This document shows, one piece after another, positions 15,411-24,032 of a DNA stretch of 64,000 bases. The stretch spans positions 1-64,000 of the forward strand of contig NZ_MBSS01000010.1 of assembly GCF_001695855.1 (NCBI RefSeq), given 5' to 3'. Origin of the DNA: Ensifer sp. LC163. GTDB lineage: Bacteria > Pseudomonadota > Alphaproteobacteria > Rhizobiales > Rhizobiaceae. The position numbers and the translations under genes were made by a program. Position 1 is the stretch's first letter, and each line of letters begins with the position of its first letter. Below the pieces are notes generated by a model. The model searched no databases. It had not been told where the DNA came from and was given only the letters and a program-made list of their open reading frames with translations.

Positions 15411-16403
15411 CTATGCCGCCTGCGTTGGCTTGGCCGGTGACGCCAGAGCTTCCTCGACGCGGTGGCACGCCGCACGGGAACCATCGGAAAAGCCTCTCAT
15501 CGCGGGGCGTTCGCTCTTGCAACGGGCATCAGCCAACGGACAACGCGGGTGAAAGGTGCAGCCCGACGGCGGATTGAGCGGGCTCGGCACTTCGCTTGCC
15601 GTGATGCTGCGCTGGCGCTTTGGTTCGGCAATGTCAGGAATCGTCTCCAGCAACAACCGCGTATAGGGATGGCGCGGATTGGCGAAAAGCGTCTCCGTGT
15701 CCGCCTCCTCGACGATGCGGCCGAGGTACATCACCGCAATCCGATCCGACATATGGCGGACCACGCTCATGTCGTGGCTGATGAAGAGATAGGTGAGTCC
15801 CATCTCATCCTGCAATTTGCGCATCAGGTTGAGGATCTGAGCCTGCACCGAAACGTCGAGCGCCGAGGTCGGTTCGTCGCAGACGAGGAACTCCGGCTCG
15901 CCGGCAAGTGCGCGCGCAATCGAAATACGCTGACGCTGACCACCGGAGAACTCGTGTGGGAATTTCGAACCGTCCGAAGGCGCAAGGCCGACGATACGCA
16001 GCAACTCGCCCACACGCTCCATCACCTCTGCTTCCGAGTTGCGCAGCTTCAGTTCGCGCAGCGGCTCGGCGATGATGTTCTTTACCCGCCAGCGCGGATT
16101 GAGGCTGGCGAAGGGATCCTGGAAGATCATCTGGGCGGAAAGTGGCTCGCCCGAACGCCCGGGAGCGAAGCGTACCTCTCCCTCCGAGGCGTGATAGAGA
16201 CCCGTGACAAGCCGGGCGACGGTCGACTTGCCGCAGCCGGATTCACCCACCAAGCTGAGGCAGCCACCCATCGGCACAGTGAAGCTGATGTCGTCGACCG
16301 CTCGCACGAACTGGCGTGGCTTGCGCTCCAGGACCCGGTTCAGCCACGGGGCCGACACATCGAAATTGCACGTCAGATCGTTGACGGTCAGGGCGTCACT
16401 CAT
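15411..16403 (-). CDS. Dipeptide/oligopeptide-type ABC transporter ATPase (DppF-like)
   Basis: This 330-residue ATPase has Walker A GESGCGKST, signature SGGQRQRI, Walker B EFLVCDEPTSALD and the C-terminal oligopeptide extension with the cysteine cluster C-x(n)-HPRCPLAD-x-C that binds an iron-sulfur centre in this family. It energises uptake together with the DppD-like partner, whose stop it overlaps (ATGA). AGGAGG precedes the ATG at 16403, which decides the start over nine upstream codons. It is the last gene of the operon that begins with the binding protein at 23.6 kb. Confidence 0.88.
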   Translation of the reverse strand: MSDALTVNDLTCNFDVSAPWLNRVLERKPRQFVRAVDDISFTVPMGGCLSLVGESGCGKSTVARLVTGLYHASEGEVRFAPGRSGEPLSAQMIFQDPFASLNPRWRVKNIIAEPLRELKLRNSEAEVMERVGELLRIVGLAPSDGSKFPHEFSGGQRQRISIARALAGEPEFLVCDEPTSALDVSVQAQILNLMRKLQDEMGLTYLFISHDMSVVRHMSDRIAVMYLGRIVEEADTETLFANPRHPYTRLLLETIPDIAEPKRQRSITASEVPSPLNPPSGCTFHPRCPLADARCKSERPAMRGFSDGSRAACHRVEEALASPAKPTQAA

Positions 16404-17386
16404 AGAACTCCTCCTGCATTGAGCCAGCAAGCACTGACACCGAGGCCGACCGGGGTCGGCTCCGGGCGATCTTCACGGCAACGCCGCCCCGCTTCGGGAC
16501 AACGCGGATTGAAGGCGCAGCCGCGCGGGATGGCGTTCAGACGCGGCATCGAGCCGTCGATCTGGTTCAGCCGCTCGACCCGACGGCCGAGCGCCGGGAT
16601 CGAGCCCATCAGCCCGCGCGTATAGGGATGACGTGCATTGCGCAGCACTTCTTCCACCGGGCCGATCTCGACCAATCGCCCGGCATACATCACCGCGACG
16701 CGATCGGCTGTCTCGGCGATCACGCCCATGTCATGGGTCACGAGCATGACGGATGTGCCATGGTCGTCGCAGAGACGACGCAGGAGAGAGGTGATCTGCG
16801 CCTGGATCGACACATCAAGAGCCGTCGTCGGTTCATCGGCGATGATCAGCTTCGGCTCCGCCGCAAGCGCAAGGGCAATGACCACACGCTGCCGCATGCC
16901 GCCCGAGAACTGGTGCGGATAGTGATCGAAGCGGGCCTCCGGTGCTGGAATGCCCACTTCCTTGAGCAGGTGGATGGCGCGTTCCTTGGCACCCTGCTTC
17001 GACAGCTTCAGGTGAAGGCGGATCGTCTCGACCAGCTGCGCGCCGACGGTAAAGAGCGGGTTCAGCGATGTCAGCGGATCCTGAAAGATCGCGCCGATCT
17101 GCCGGCCGCGCACGCCCTGCATCTCCGTGTCGGAAAGCTGGTCGATGCGGCGGCCCGAAAGCCAGACCTCGCCGCCGGATATCCGCCCCGGCGGTTCGAG
17201 CAGGCCCTGCACGGCAAGGCCGGTCATCGACTTGCCGGCGCCGGATTCGCCGACCACGCCCAGGATCTCGCCTGGCCGAATGCTGAGCGAGACATCAGAC
17301 AATGCCGCAACAGTGCCGTGCCGTCCGGGAAACTCGACGCAAAGTCCTCGCACGTCGAGAACCGGCGATGTTACGAGCTCACTCAT
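16400..17386 (-). CDS. Dipeptide/oligopeptide-type ABC transporter ATPase (DppD-like)
   Basis: The 328-residue protein has Walker A GESGAGKS, signature SGGMRQRV, Walker B LIIADEPTTALD, and the C-terminal FNPRCPEAGRRC oligopeptide/dipeptide extension. It pairs with the DppF-like ATPase to drive the two membrane subunits of this operon. The start at 17386 (MSELV) overlaps the upstream amidohydrolase by 8 bp; the 28 codons open further upstream do not look like the family. Confidence 0.88.
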   Translation of the reverse strand: MSELVTSPVLDVRGLCVEFPGRHGTVAALSDVSLSIRPGEILGVVGESGAGKSMTGLAVQGLLEPPGRISGGEVWLSGRRIDQLSDTEMQGVRGRQIGAIFQDPLTSLNPLFTVGAQLVETIRLHLKLSKQGAKERAIHLLKEVGIPAPEARFDHYPHQFSGGMRQRVVIALALAAEPKLIIADEPTTALDVSIQAQITSLLRRLCDDHGTSVMLVTHDMGVIAETADRVAVMYAGRLVEIGPVEEVLRNARHPYTRGLMGSIPALGRRVERLNQIDGSMPRLNAIPRGCAFNPRCPEAGRRCREDRPEPTPVGLGVSACWLNAGGVL

Positions 17387-18869
17387 GCCGCAGTACCTCC
17401 AAGGGATAGCTGGGTGGGAAGATTTCGCTGACGGGTGGGTGTGCCCAGCTGCGTTCGGGGTACTTGGCAATCAGCCCATCGAACTGCCGCTGCGCCTGCC
17501 GGCGTGCCGCATCCATGTCGATGCCGGCCACTTTGCCTTCATGCATGGACAACCGACCGTCGACGAAGACTGTCTTGGTGACACGCCCCGAGCCGCCCAC
17601 GACCAGCGTCGTGATCGGATCGATCGCCGGCGCCATATGGTGATCCATCAGGTCGAAGACCGCGATGTCAGCCCGAGCGCCTGCCTCAAGCCGCCCGAGA
17701 TCGCTGCGTCCCAAGGCCTTCGCTCCGCCCAGGGTGGCGGCATCGAAGAGATCGGCACAGCTGACGGCTGCGGTATCGCCCTCGACGACGCGGCAGGTGA
17801 TGAGGCCGACAAGCAGGTTCATCAGCATGTCAGGCGGCGTCGTGTCGGTGCCCATGGCGATGTTGATGCCGCGCTCCTTGACCGAGCGGAAGGAGTTGAG
17901 CGTGCTGCCGCCCCGTGCCGAGACCAGCGGGCAATGGACGATGCTGACGCCGTTGTCGGCATAGAGCTGCAGGTCGTTCGAGGTTGCCTGCGTGGCGTGG
18001 GGTGCGATCAGCCGCGAACTCAGGAAGCCGAGACTCGCCATCCACTCCGGCGCCGTCTTGCCGTGAAGGCGGCGAACCGTGTCGACCTCCATTGTCCCTT
18101 GCGCGGCGTGAAGCCTGATCGGGCAATCAAGTTCACGCGCGGCATCCGCCGTTTGCCTGAGCAGGCGTTCCGTGCACGTCTCGACCCGGTCGGGCGCCAG
18201 CAGGCCGCGAACCAGGCCGCCATGGCGGCCGTCATGATCGCGGATGAAGCCGATGGCGTCGTTGAGGCCCTGCAGCCCCCTCGCCTCGTCGAACACGGCT
18301 TCGAGCTGTCCCGGCGCTTCCAGCACCATGCCGCCGGATCGGTAGGCGGGGCTGAGATAGACGCGCAGGCCGAGATCGCCGGCAGCATCGGAGGCTGCGG
18401 CGAATTCCTCGACCGTCTCGCCCCACTCGCGGTAGAACAACGACGCGATTGGCGCCGCAGTCGTGATGCCGTTGAGCAGCAGCTGGGCGAAGGAAAAGCG
18501 CTTCTGAAACGCCAGCTCCTCCTGCGTGTACATTTCATAGGGACCGCGCTCGACGTAGGATCGCGGCCAGACCCGGCCCTTGGCCCAGCCGGGTTGATGG
18601 TCGACCGCAAGAATCGTCGTGTCGAGATCCGACAGGGCGTCGAGGTCGATCAGGCCGGGGCTGATCATCGCCGCGCCGAAATCGATCCTGCGAGCCACCT
18701 CGCCCTCGAAGTGCGGCCCAACATATAGCAGGCTGCCGCCTTCTATGACCACTTCGCCATTCGGGATCAGACGATGACTACCGTCACGATGGCCGAGCAC
18801 CCATTGGGCAGTCAGCAGCGTGCGGCCTTCGGCGCGCGCGCCGAGCTTCAAATCCTTGAGATCGATCAT
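17379..18869 (-). CDS. Chlorohydrolase-like amidohydrolase lacking the HxH motif
   Basis: The 496-residue protein is related to the TRZ/ATZ and cytosine-deaminase branch of the amidohydrolase superfamily. The later metal and proton-transfer residues are visible: H254 in RLHAAQ, H291 in APHATQ, and D342 in MGTDTTPP. However, the usual metal-binding H-x-H after the P-G-x-I/V-D/N segment is missing: residues 71-81 read PGLIDLDALSD. It may bind its metal differently or be a variant hydrolase. It overlaps the upstream deaminase gene by 4 bp (ATGA) and the downstream ATPase gene by 8 bp, so it belongs to one import-and-hydrolysis operon. Confidence 0.78.
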   Translation of the reverse strand: MIDLKDLKLGARAEGRTLLTAQWVLGHRDGSHRLIPNGEVVIEGGSLLYVGPHFEGEVARRIDFGAAMISPGLIDLDALSDLDTTILAVDHQPGWAKGRVWPRSYVERGPYEMYTQEELAFQKRFSFAQLLLNGITTAAPIASLFYREWGETVEEFAAASDAAGDLGLRVYLSPAYRSGGMVLEAPGQLEAVFDEARGLQGLNDAIGFIRDHDGRHGGLVRGLLAPDRVETCTERLLRQTADAARELDCPIRLHAAQGTMEVDTVRRLHGKTAPEWMASLGFLSSRLIAPHATQATSNDLQLYADNGVSIVHCPLVSARGGSTLNSFRSVKERGINIAMGTDTTPPDMLMNLLVGLITCRVVEGDTAAVSCADLFDAATLGGAKALGRSDLGRLEAGARADIAVFDLMDHHMAPAIDPITTLVVGGSGRVTKTVFVDGRLSMHEGKVAGIDMDAARRQAQRQFDGLIAKYPERSWAHPPVSEIFPPSYPLEVLRHE

Positions 18870-20059
18870 GGGATGGCCACCTCCGCGACACCGTTACGGG
18901 CAATGACGCGACCGCGCTTGACGACAAGCGGACGCGGTGCGACTTCGACGACGGCATGGGCGAGCGTTTCGCCGACCAGCAGGGTGAAATCGGCATTGCA
19001 ACCGACGTCGAGGCCATAGCCGGCAATGTCCATGACGTCAGCTCCACCGGTCGAGCAGACATGAAGCGCGTGCTCCAGATCGACGTCACGGCGCAGCCCG
19101 TTCTTCATGCCGAGGATGCGAGCGCGATCCATCATGTCGGGTTGGCCCCAGGGTCCCCAGGTATCGCGAATGCCATCGCAACCGGCGGCCACTTTCACGC
19201 CAGCCTCCTTGAGGCGCATGATCGACGGTACCGTCGAGGACGGCGAGCCTGTCGTGACGATGCGCACATCGAGATCGGCGATCTGCTCGATAAGGCCGGC
19301 GACCCGCAGGTAATCGGGAGCGCCGAGCGCAAAGGCGTGGCTGATTGCAACCCGCCCCTGCATGCCGAGCGCGCGAATGCGCTCGAACATCATTTCCATG
19401 CTGAAGGCGCCGAGTTCGCCGGCTTCATGCAAGTGGATATCGATTGGCTTGCCATGTCTTTCGGCGAGCCCGAAGACGGCATCGAGGTGCCCCTTCGGAT
19501 CGCGGTCGATACCGCAAGGATCAATTCCGCCAAGGACTTCCGCGCCATTGCTCAGAGCCTGGTCGAGAAGTTCGACGGTGCCTGGGCGCGTTACCAATCC
19601 CGACTGCGGAAAGGCGACGATCTCGATGTCGATGATGCCATCGAGCGCCTCGCGGGTCTCAATGAGGCCTTCCATCAGGCGCAGGCCATGGGTGGTATCG
19701 ATGTCGACATGGCTGCGAATATGGCTGGCGCCGTTTGCCGCCAGCAGGACTGCCTGGCGCATGGACTGGCGATGCGGATCGATGCCGATCTCAAGCCGCT
19801 TCTCGCGCTCGAAATCGATACGTTCGCGCAGCGTCGCGACCTTGGCATTTTCGTGCCAGGGCATGCCCCAGACGGACTTGTCGAGATGGGTGTGGGCCTC
19901 GACCAGACCGGGAATGGCGATGTGGCCACGGCCATCCTCGATCGCCACGCCGTCGGCCTCAAGGTTCTCACCGATCGCGTCGATCTTGCCGTCGCGGATC
20001 AGGATATCCGTCAGTGCCCCGCCGTGGGGACGGACGTTACGGATCAGAAGATTGGACAT
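18866..20059 (-). CDS. Cytosine deaminase-like amidohydrolase
   Basis: The 397-residue protein shows the full cytosine deaminase pattern: H-T-H-L-D-K at about 56-61, HLHEAG near 220, ISHAFALG near 250, and GCDGIRDTWGPWG near 305-317. These carry the metal ligands and catalytic residues of CodA-type enzymes, which deaminate or hydrolyse N-heterocycles in the cytoplasm. GAGG lies upstream of the ATG. It sits between the transporter permease genes and the second amidohydrolase, so its substrate is probably what the importer brings in. Whether that is cytosine, a related base or a cyclic ureide is open. Confidence 0.82.
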   Translation of the reverse strand: MSNLLIRNVRPHGGALTDILIRDGKIDAIGENLEADGVAIEDGRGHIAIPGLVEAHTHLDKSVWGMPWHENAKVATLRERIDFEREKRLEIGIDPHRQSMRQAVLLAANGASHIRSHVDIDTTHGLRLMEGLIETREALDGIIDIEIVAFPQSGLVTRPGTVELLDQALSNGAEVLGGIDPCGIDRDPKGHLDAVFGLAERHGKPIDIHLHEAGELGAFSMEMMFERIRALGMQGRVAISHAFALGAPDYLRVAGLIEQIADLDVRIVTTGSPSSTVPSIMRLKEAGVKVAAGCDGIRDTWGPWGQPDMMDRARILGMKNGLRRDVDLEHALHVCSTGGADVMDIAGYGLDVGCNADFTLLVGETLAHAVVEVAPRPLVVKRGRVIARNGVAEVAIP

Positions 20060-20062
20060 CGT

Positions 20063-21013
20063 TCACCTCAGTTTCGGATTGAGTGCGTCGCGCAGCCAGT
20101 CACCCAGAAGGTTGACCGAGACGACGAGAAGGCAAAGCTGCAGCACCGGGAACAGGACGACCCACCAGACACCGGAGAAGAGGAACTGGTTGCCGAGGCG
20201 GATGAGCGTCCCGAGGCTGGGCTGGCTCGGCGGCATGCCGATGCCGAGGAAGGAGAGTGTCGCTTCCGTCAGGATCGCCATGCCGAAGTTCAGCGTGGCG
20301 GCGACCATGATCGGCGTCAGCGTGTTCGGCAGGATATGGTTGAGCATGATGCGCCGCGCCGGCGTCTTCAGGAGCCGGGCCGCCTGCACATATTCCTTGC
20401 CGCGCTCGACGATCGTCTGGGCGCGCACGGTTCGGGCATATTGAACCCAGGCGCTGAGCGTGATCGCCAGCACGAGGACAGCGCCCGATCCGACATCGCG
20501 CAGCTCCGGCGGCAGCATCTGTCGGGCAACCGCGCTGACGAGAATGGCGATCAGGATCGTTGGGATCGAGAGCAGAACATCGCCGATGCGCATCAGGATA
20601 TTGTCGATGATCCCGCCGAAATAGCCGGCGATGAGACCGAGGCTGAGGCCGACTGTCAGCGACAGGATCACCGAACAGACCCCGATCAGGATCGAAATAC
20701 GTGAACCGTAGAGGATGGCCGACAGCATGTCGCGGCCCTGGGTGTCTGTGCCGAGGATGAACGGCCATTGACCATCGGCCTGCCAGATCGGCGGCAACTC
20801 CGAATTCCAGAGATCGAGCTGGGCCGGATCGAACGGGTTCTGCGGCGCGATCAAGGGTGCGGCGAAGGCCGCGGCGATAAGAGCGAGCAGGATCAGCGCG
20901 CCGGCGATTGCCGACGGGCTGCGGGTGAAAGACCACCAGAGATCGCTCTGGCGCCAGCGCGTGAGCCGGCCGGTCTTGGCTATCGTGGTTGTTTCCTGAG
21001 CCTGGTCAGTCAT
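20063..21013 (-). CDS. ABC transporter permease, DppC-like
   Basis: The 316-residue membrane protein has an N-terminal OppC_N segment (about 20-70), the GTD-x-Q-G-R-D-M-L-S motif (about 98-106) and a binding-protein-dependent permease domain with about six membrane segments and the coupling motif around E-Y-V-Q-A-A-R (about 207-213). It forms the pore with the DppB-like subunit. It lies 9 bp after that gene and 3 bp before the deaminase gene. Confidence 0.87.
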   Translation of the reverse strand: MTDQAQETTTIAKTGRLTRWRQSDLWWSFTRSPSAIAGALILLALIAAAFAAPLIAPQNPFDPAQLDLWNSELPPIWQADGQWPFILGTDTQGRDMLSAILYGSRISILIGVCSVILSLTVGLSLGLIAGYFGGIIDNILMRIGDVLLSIPTILIAILVSAVARQMLPPELRDVGSGAVLVLAITLSAWVQYARTVRAQTIVERGKEYVQAARLLKTPARRIMLNHILPNTLTPIMVAATLNFGMAILTEATLSFLGIGMPPSQPSLGTLIRLGNQFLFSGVWWVVLFPVLQLCLLVVSVNLLGDWLRDALNPKLR

Positions 21014-21022
21014 GGGGCGGCC

Positions 21023-21994
21023 TCAGCGTGTGGCATCGCGAAGACGCGGATCGATGACCGCATAGGCGATATCGACGAGCGTGTTCAGCGTGACGAAGAT
21101 GAAAGAGACGATGCACAGGTAGCCTGCCATCACCGGGATATCGAGGAAGGTCACCGCCTGGATGAACAGCATGCCCATTCCCGGCCATTGGAATACGGTC
21201 TCGGTGATCAGGGCGAAGGCGATCAGCGATCCGACATTCATCGCGGTCATGGTGACGACCGGCATCAGACAGTTTCGAAGCGCGTGCCGGAAGTTGATGC
21301 GCCACCGCGGTACGCCGCGGGCACGGGCGAACTTCACGAAATCCGAGCGCAGCACCTCCATCATCTCGGCGCGAACGAGCCGCATGACGAGGGTGATCTG
21401 ATAGAGCGCAAGCGCAAAGGACGGCAGAAGCAAGGAAGCGCGCCCGGATGCGGTCAAGAGGCCGGTGCTCCACCAGCCGATCTGGACGACGTCGCCGCGG
21501 CCAAAGGCCGGCACCAGACCAAGCGAAACGGCAAAGACAAGGATCAGCAGAATGCCAACGACAAAACTCGGCAGGGAGACACCGATAATGCTCACGAACT
21601 GCAGGCCCTCCGAATACCAGCGGCCGCGATGGATCGCCGTCAGAACGCCGAGCGGAATGCCGATCAGCAGCGACAGGACCGTGGCCACCAGAGCCAGTTC
21701 GATGGTGGCAGGGAAACGTTCGGCGATCAGCGTCATCACGTCCTGGCCGTTGCGGTAGCTGATGCCGAAATCGCCTTGGGCCGCGTTGACGACGAAGCGC
21801 ACATACTGGCTCAGGAACGGATCGTTCAGACCGAGCTTTTCGCGCAGTTCGAGCCGGTCGGCCTGCGACATCTGTTCGTTGGCCATCAATTCGACCGGGT
21901 CGCCGGCGAAACGAAAGATCATGAAGGCCATCAGCGCGACGGCAAGCATGACCAGCACGGCATTAGCCAGCCGCTTGATGAGAAAGACAATCAT
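21023..21994 (-). CDS. ABC transporter permease, DppB-like
   Basis: The 323-residue protein starts with the typical short N-terminal helix (MIVFLIKRLANAVLVMLAVA region), has about six membrane segments, and carries the coupling motif near S-D-F-V-K-F-A-R-A-R-G (about 213-223). The PGDP/AGDP-type motif after helix 1 is present as AGDPVELM. It is the first permease after the binding protein gene, separated from it by a hairpin. Confidence 0.87.
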   Translation of the reverse strand: MIVFLIKRLANAVLVMLAVALMAFMIFRFAGDPVELMANEQMSQADRLELREKLGLNDPFLSQYVRFVVNAAQGDFGISYRNGQDVMTLIAERFPATIELALVATVLSLLIGIPLGVLTAIHRGRWYSEGLQFVSIIGVSLPSFVVGILLILVFAVSLGLVPAFGRGDVVQIGWWSTGLLTASGRASLLLPSFALALYQITLVMRLVRAEMMEVLRSDFVKFARARGVPRWRINFRHALRNCLMPVVTMTAMNVGSLIAFALITETVFQWPGMGMLFIQAVTFLDIPVMAGYLCIVSFIFVTLNTLVDIAYAVIDPRLRDATR

Positions 21995-22017
21995 TGGGTT
22001 TCCCGCTCAATGAGAAA

Positions 22018-22043
22018 CCCCGACAGAGCAGGCTCTGCCGGGG
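22018..22043 (-). terminator. Hairpin between binding-protein and permease genes
   Basis: CCCCG-A-CAGAGC and GCTCTG-C-CGGGG form a near-perfect stem with a one-base internal mismatch, in the 59-bp gap after the binding protein stop. Such hairpins commonly lower expression of permeases relative to the binding protein. Confidence 0.6.
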
Positions 22044-22053
22044 CAATGTGGGC

Positions 22054-23616
22054 TCAATCACCGATACGGGTCAGCCAGTGGCGCGGCTTGTTGTCGGCGC
22101 GGATGGTGACGTCGGTCACTTCCTTGGACATAGCCCATGCCATCGGCTGCTGATGCAAGGGGATCATGATGACCTGATCCTTGGCAAATTTCAGCGCTTC
22201 GGTTTCGATTGCCAATCGCTTGTCGCGATCCATTTCGACGGCGGCCTTCTTCACCATTGCGTCGAGTTCGGGATAGGACCAACCGCCATAGTTGGCGACG
22301 CCGGCCGCACCTTCGCGGGTCGAAAGCACCTGGATCAGGATCGAATAGGCATCGAGCGTCGGCTCGTTGGCCCAGCCGATCATGAAAGCGTCGGACTTGC
22401 CGCCGGCGCGCTTCGGCGCCTGCACAGCGCGCGGACCGATATCGAGCGTTGGCTTGAGGCCGACACGCGACAGCATCGAAACGAGCGCGCTGCAGACGTC
22501 TTCCTCGTTGACGCTTTCGTCGTTCATGCAGACGAGCGTGAACTCGGTGCCGACGGCCCCCGCTTCTTCCAAAAGCTTCTTCGACAGTTCCGGATCGTAG
22601 GCGGTCGGCACGTCGAGTTCGGCGCTGTAGCCCGGGATTTCCGGCGCGACCATGGTGCCGGCCACGTGCGACTTGCCGCGCATCACGCGCTTGAAGATCA
22701 ATTGCCGGTCTATCGCGTGATCGATCGCCTGGCGGACCTTGATGTCGTTGAAGAAGTTTTCGCGGCCGTCAGCGAGCTTGTCCTTACGGTTGAAGACGAG
22801 GTGGATCGTGCGCAGGTCGGAGCGCTCGACAACCTTGATGTTCGGATCGCTCTTCAACCGATCGAGATCCTGCACGGGCGCGCCGTCGGTAAGGTCGATC
22901 TCGCCCGACAGGAGGGCGGCGACGCGGGTCGCGGCCGACGTGATCGGCGTGAATTCGATGCGATCGAGATTGTGCTTCGGCGTATCCCACCAGCCGTTAT
23001 TCTTGACGAGCACGGTCTTGCTGTCCGGCACACGCGATTCAACGATGAACGGCCCGGTGCCGTTGGTGTGATAGGTGGTGTAACCCTCGACCTTGCCGCC
23101 GACATCGGTCGGCAATTCGGATTTGTTCTCGATCAGCCAGTCCTTGTCGAACATGAAGATGTTGGTCATGTCGTTGAGGAACAGCGGGCTCGGCGAATTC
23201 ACTTCGATATCGACTGTGTAATCGTCCACCTTCGTCGTGGAGACATAGGCCGGAATGTTGCCGCGCAGGGGCGACGTCGGGTGGCTGACGCGTGCCATCG
23301 AGGCAAGGACGTCGTCGGCGGTAAAATCGGCGCCGTTCTGGAACTTCACGCCCTTGCGCAGGTGAAAGCGCCAGACCTTTTCGGAGACCAGTTCCCACTT
23401 GGTGGCGAGTGCCGGCTCAACGACGAATTCCGGCGTGTAGCGCGCCAGACCCTCATAGACGTGATTGAGGAAGGCCAGGTTCGACGTGCTGCCGTAGGAA
23501 TATGGGTCGAGCGAGAAGATATCCCGCGGGCTGCCCCAGCGCAGCGTTTCGGCCGATGCCGTCGAGGCGAGAAAGGCGAATGCCAACCCCGCAAGGAGAT
23601 GCTTTCTCAGTTTCAT
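22054..23616 (-). CDS. Periplasmic substrate-binding protein, Dpp/Opp family 5
   Basis: The protein (520 residues from 23616) has a signal peptide (about 1-22, ending ASA-ET) and the SBP family 5 pattern: L-x-P-x-S-Y-G near 35-45, the WELVSEKVWRFHLRKGVKF stretch near 75-93, and F-T-A-D-D-V. It binds the imported solute and delivers it to the permeases. The start at 23616 has AGAGGGA upstream; the 37 codons before it are not signal-peptide-like. A GntR-type operator lies about 117 bp upstream of this start. Confidence 0.88.
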   Translation of the reverse strand: MKLRKHLLAGLAFAFLASTASAETLRWGSPRDIFSLDPYSYGSTSNLAFLNHVYEGLARYTPEFVVEPALATKWELVSEKVWRFHLRKGVKFQNGADFTADDVLASMARVSHPTSPLRGNIPAYVSTTKVDDYTVDIEVNSPSPLFLNDMTNIFMFDKDWLIENKSELPTDVGGKVEGYTTYHTNGTGPFIVESRVPDSKTVLVKNNGWWDTPKHNLDRIEFTPITSAATRVAALLSGEIDLTDGAPVQDLDRLKSDPNIKVVERSDLRTIHLVFNRKDKLADGRENFFNDIKVRQAIDHAIDRQLIFKRVMRGKSHVAGTMVAPEIPGYSAELDVPTAYDPELSKKLLEEAGAVGTEFTLVCMNDESVNEEDVCSALVSMLSRVGLKPTLDIGPRAVQAPKRAGGKSDAFMIGWANEPTLDAYSILIQVLSTREGAAGVANYGGWSYPELDAMVKKAAVEMDRDKRLAIETEALKFAKDQVIMIPLHQQPMAWAMSKEVTDVTIRADNKPRHWLTRIGD

Positions 23617-23732
23617 GTGGTTCCCTCTGTTTTTCTCATCCGTCGCCGTGCCGACCCTGTCGGTCCGCGATCCCTCGATCGCTGAGGCTGACAACGCTAG
23701 ATTTGAAGTTGTTGGCGTTAATGTCAACTATT

Positions 23733-23742
23733 TTGTCGACAA
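23733..23742. promoter_or_regulatory. Probable GntR operator before the transporter operon
   Basis: TTGTCGACAA is a perfect 10-bp dyad inside ACTATTTTGTCGACAATTTTGT, upstream of the binding protein gene. It resembles the ATTGT-N2-ACAAT site at 13846-13857, suggesting the same FadR-type regulator acts on both promoters. The nearby TGTCAAC and TTGTTGG may be partial half-sites. Confidence 0.55.
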
Positions 23743-23944
23743 TTTTGTTGGCAAGAATTAACGGGTGCCGTTTTATGGGGAAAAGCGGCGCGAATTCAGC
23801 GGCTTTGAAGCGGCGGCCTCTTGCAGACCTGACGCGCGACGCGGGTTGCCAGCCTACTTTTCCCGGCAGGGTGCCGTTAACGAAAGGCACGATGGGCTGA
23901 GCGAAGAGCCATCTCGGCAGACCGCATGCGGCCGCGACACAAAA

Positions 23945-23989
23945 ACAGCCCGCCCCGCCATGGTCGGATGACCGGACGGGACGGGCTGT
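23945..23989 (-). terminator. Terminator after the HlyD-type pseudogene
   Basis: ACAGCCCG (23945-23952) and CGGGCTGT (23982-23989) close a longer GC-rich stem-loop, followed on the minus strand by TTTTT. It would end leftward transcription from the degraded gene at 24.0-25.0 kb. Confidence 0.7.
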
Positions 23990-24032
23990 AATTCGTTCGA
24001 AACGGCCGATCGATCGCGAATCGAGGGCTGGC

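Noticed and set aside
18956-20704. Very long open frame (582 codons) on the plus strand
   Set aside because: Antisense to the amidohydrolase and permease genes, which have clear family motifs. It is a GC-rich shadow frame.
20768-22153. Long plus-strand open frame (461 codons) across two permease genes
   Set aside because: Low-complexity, D/R/Q-rich product, antisense to clear DppB/DppC-like genes.
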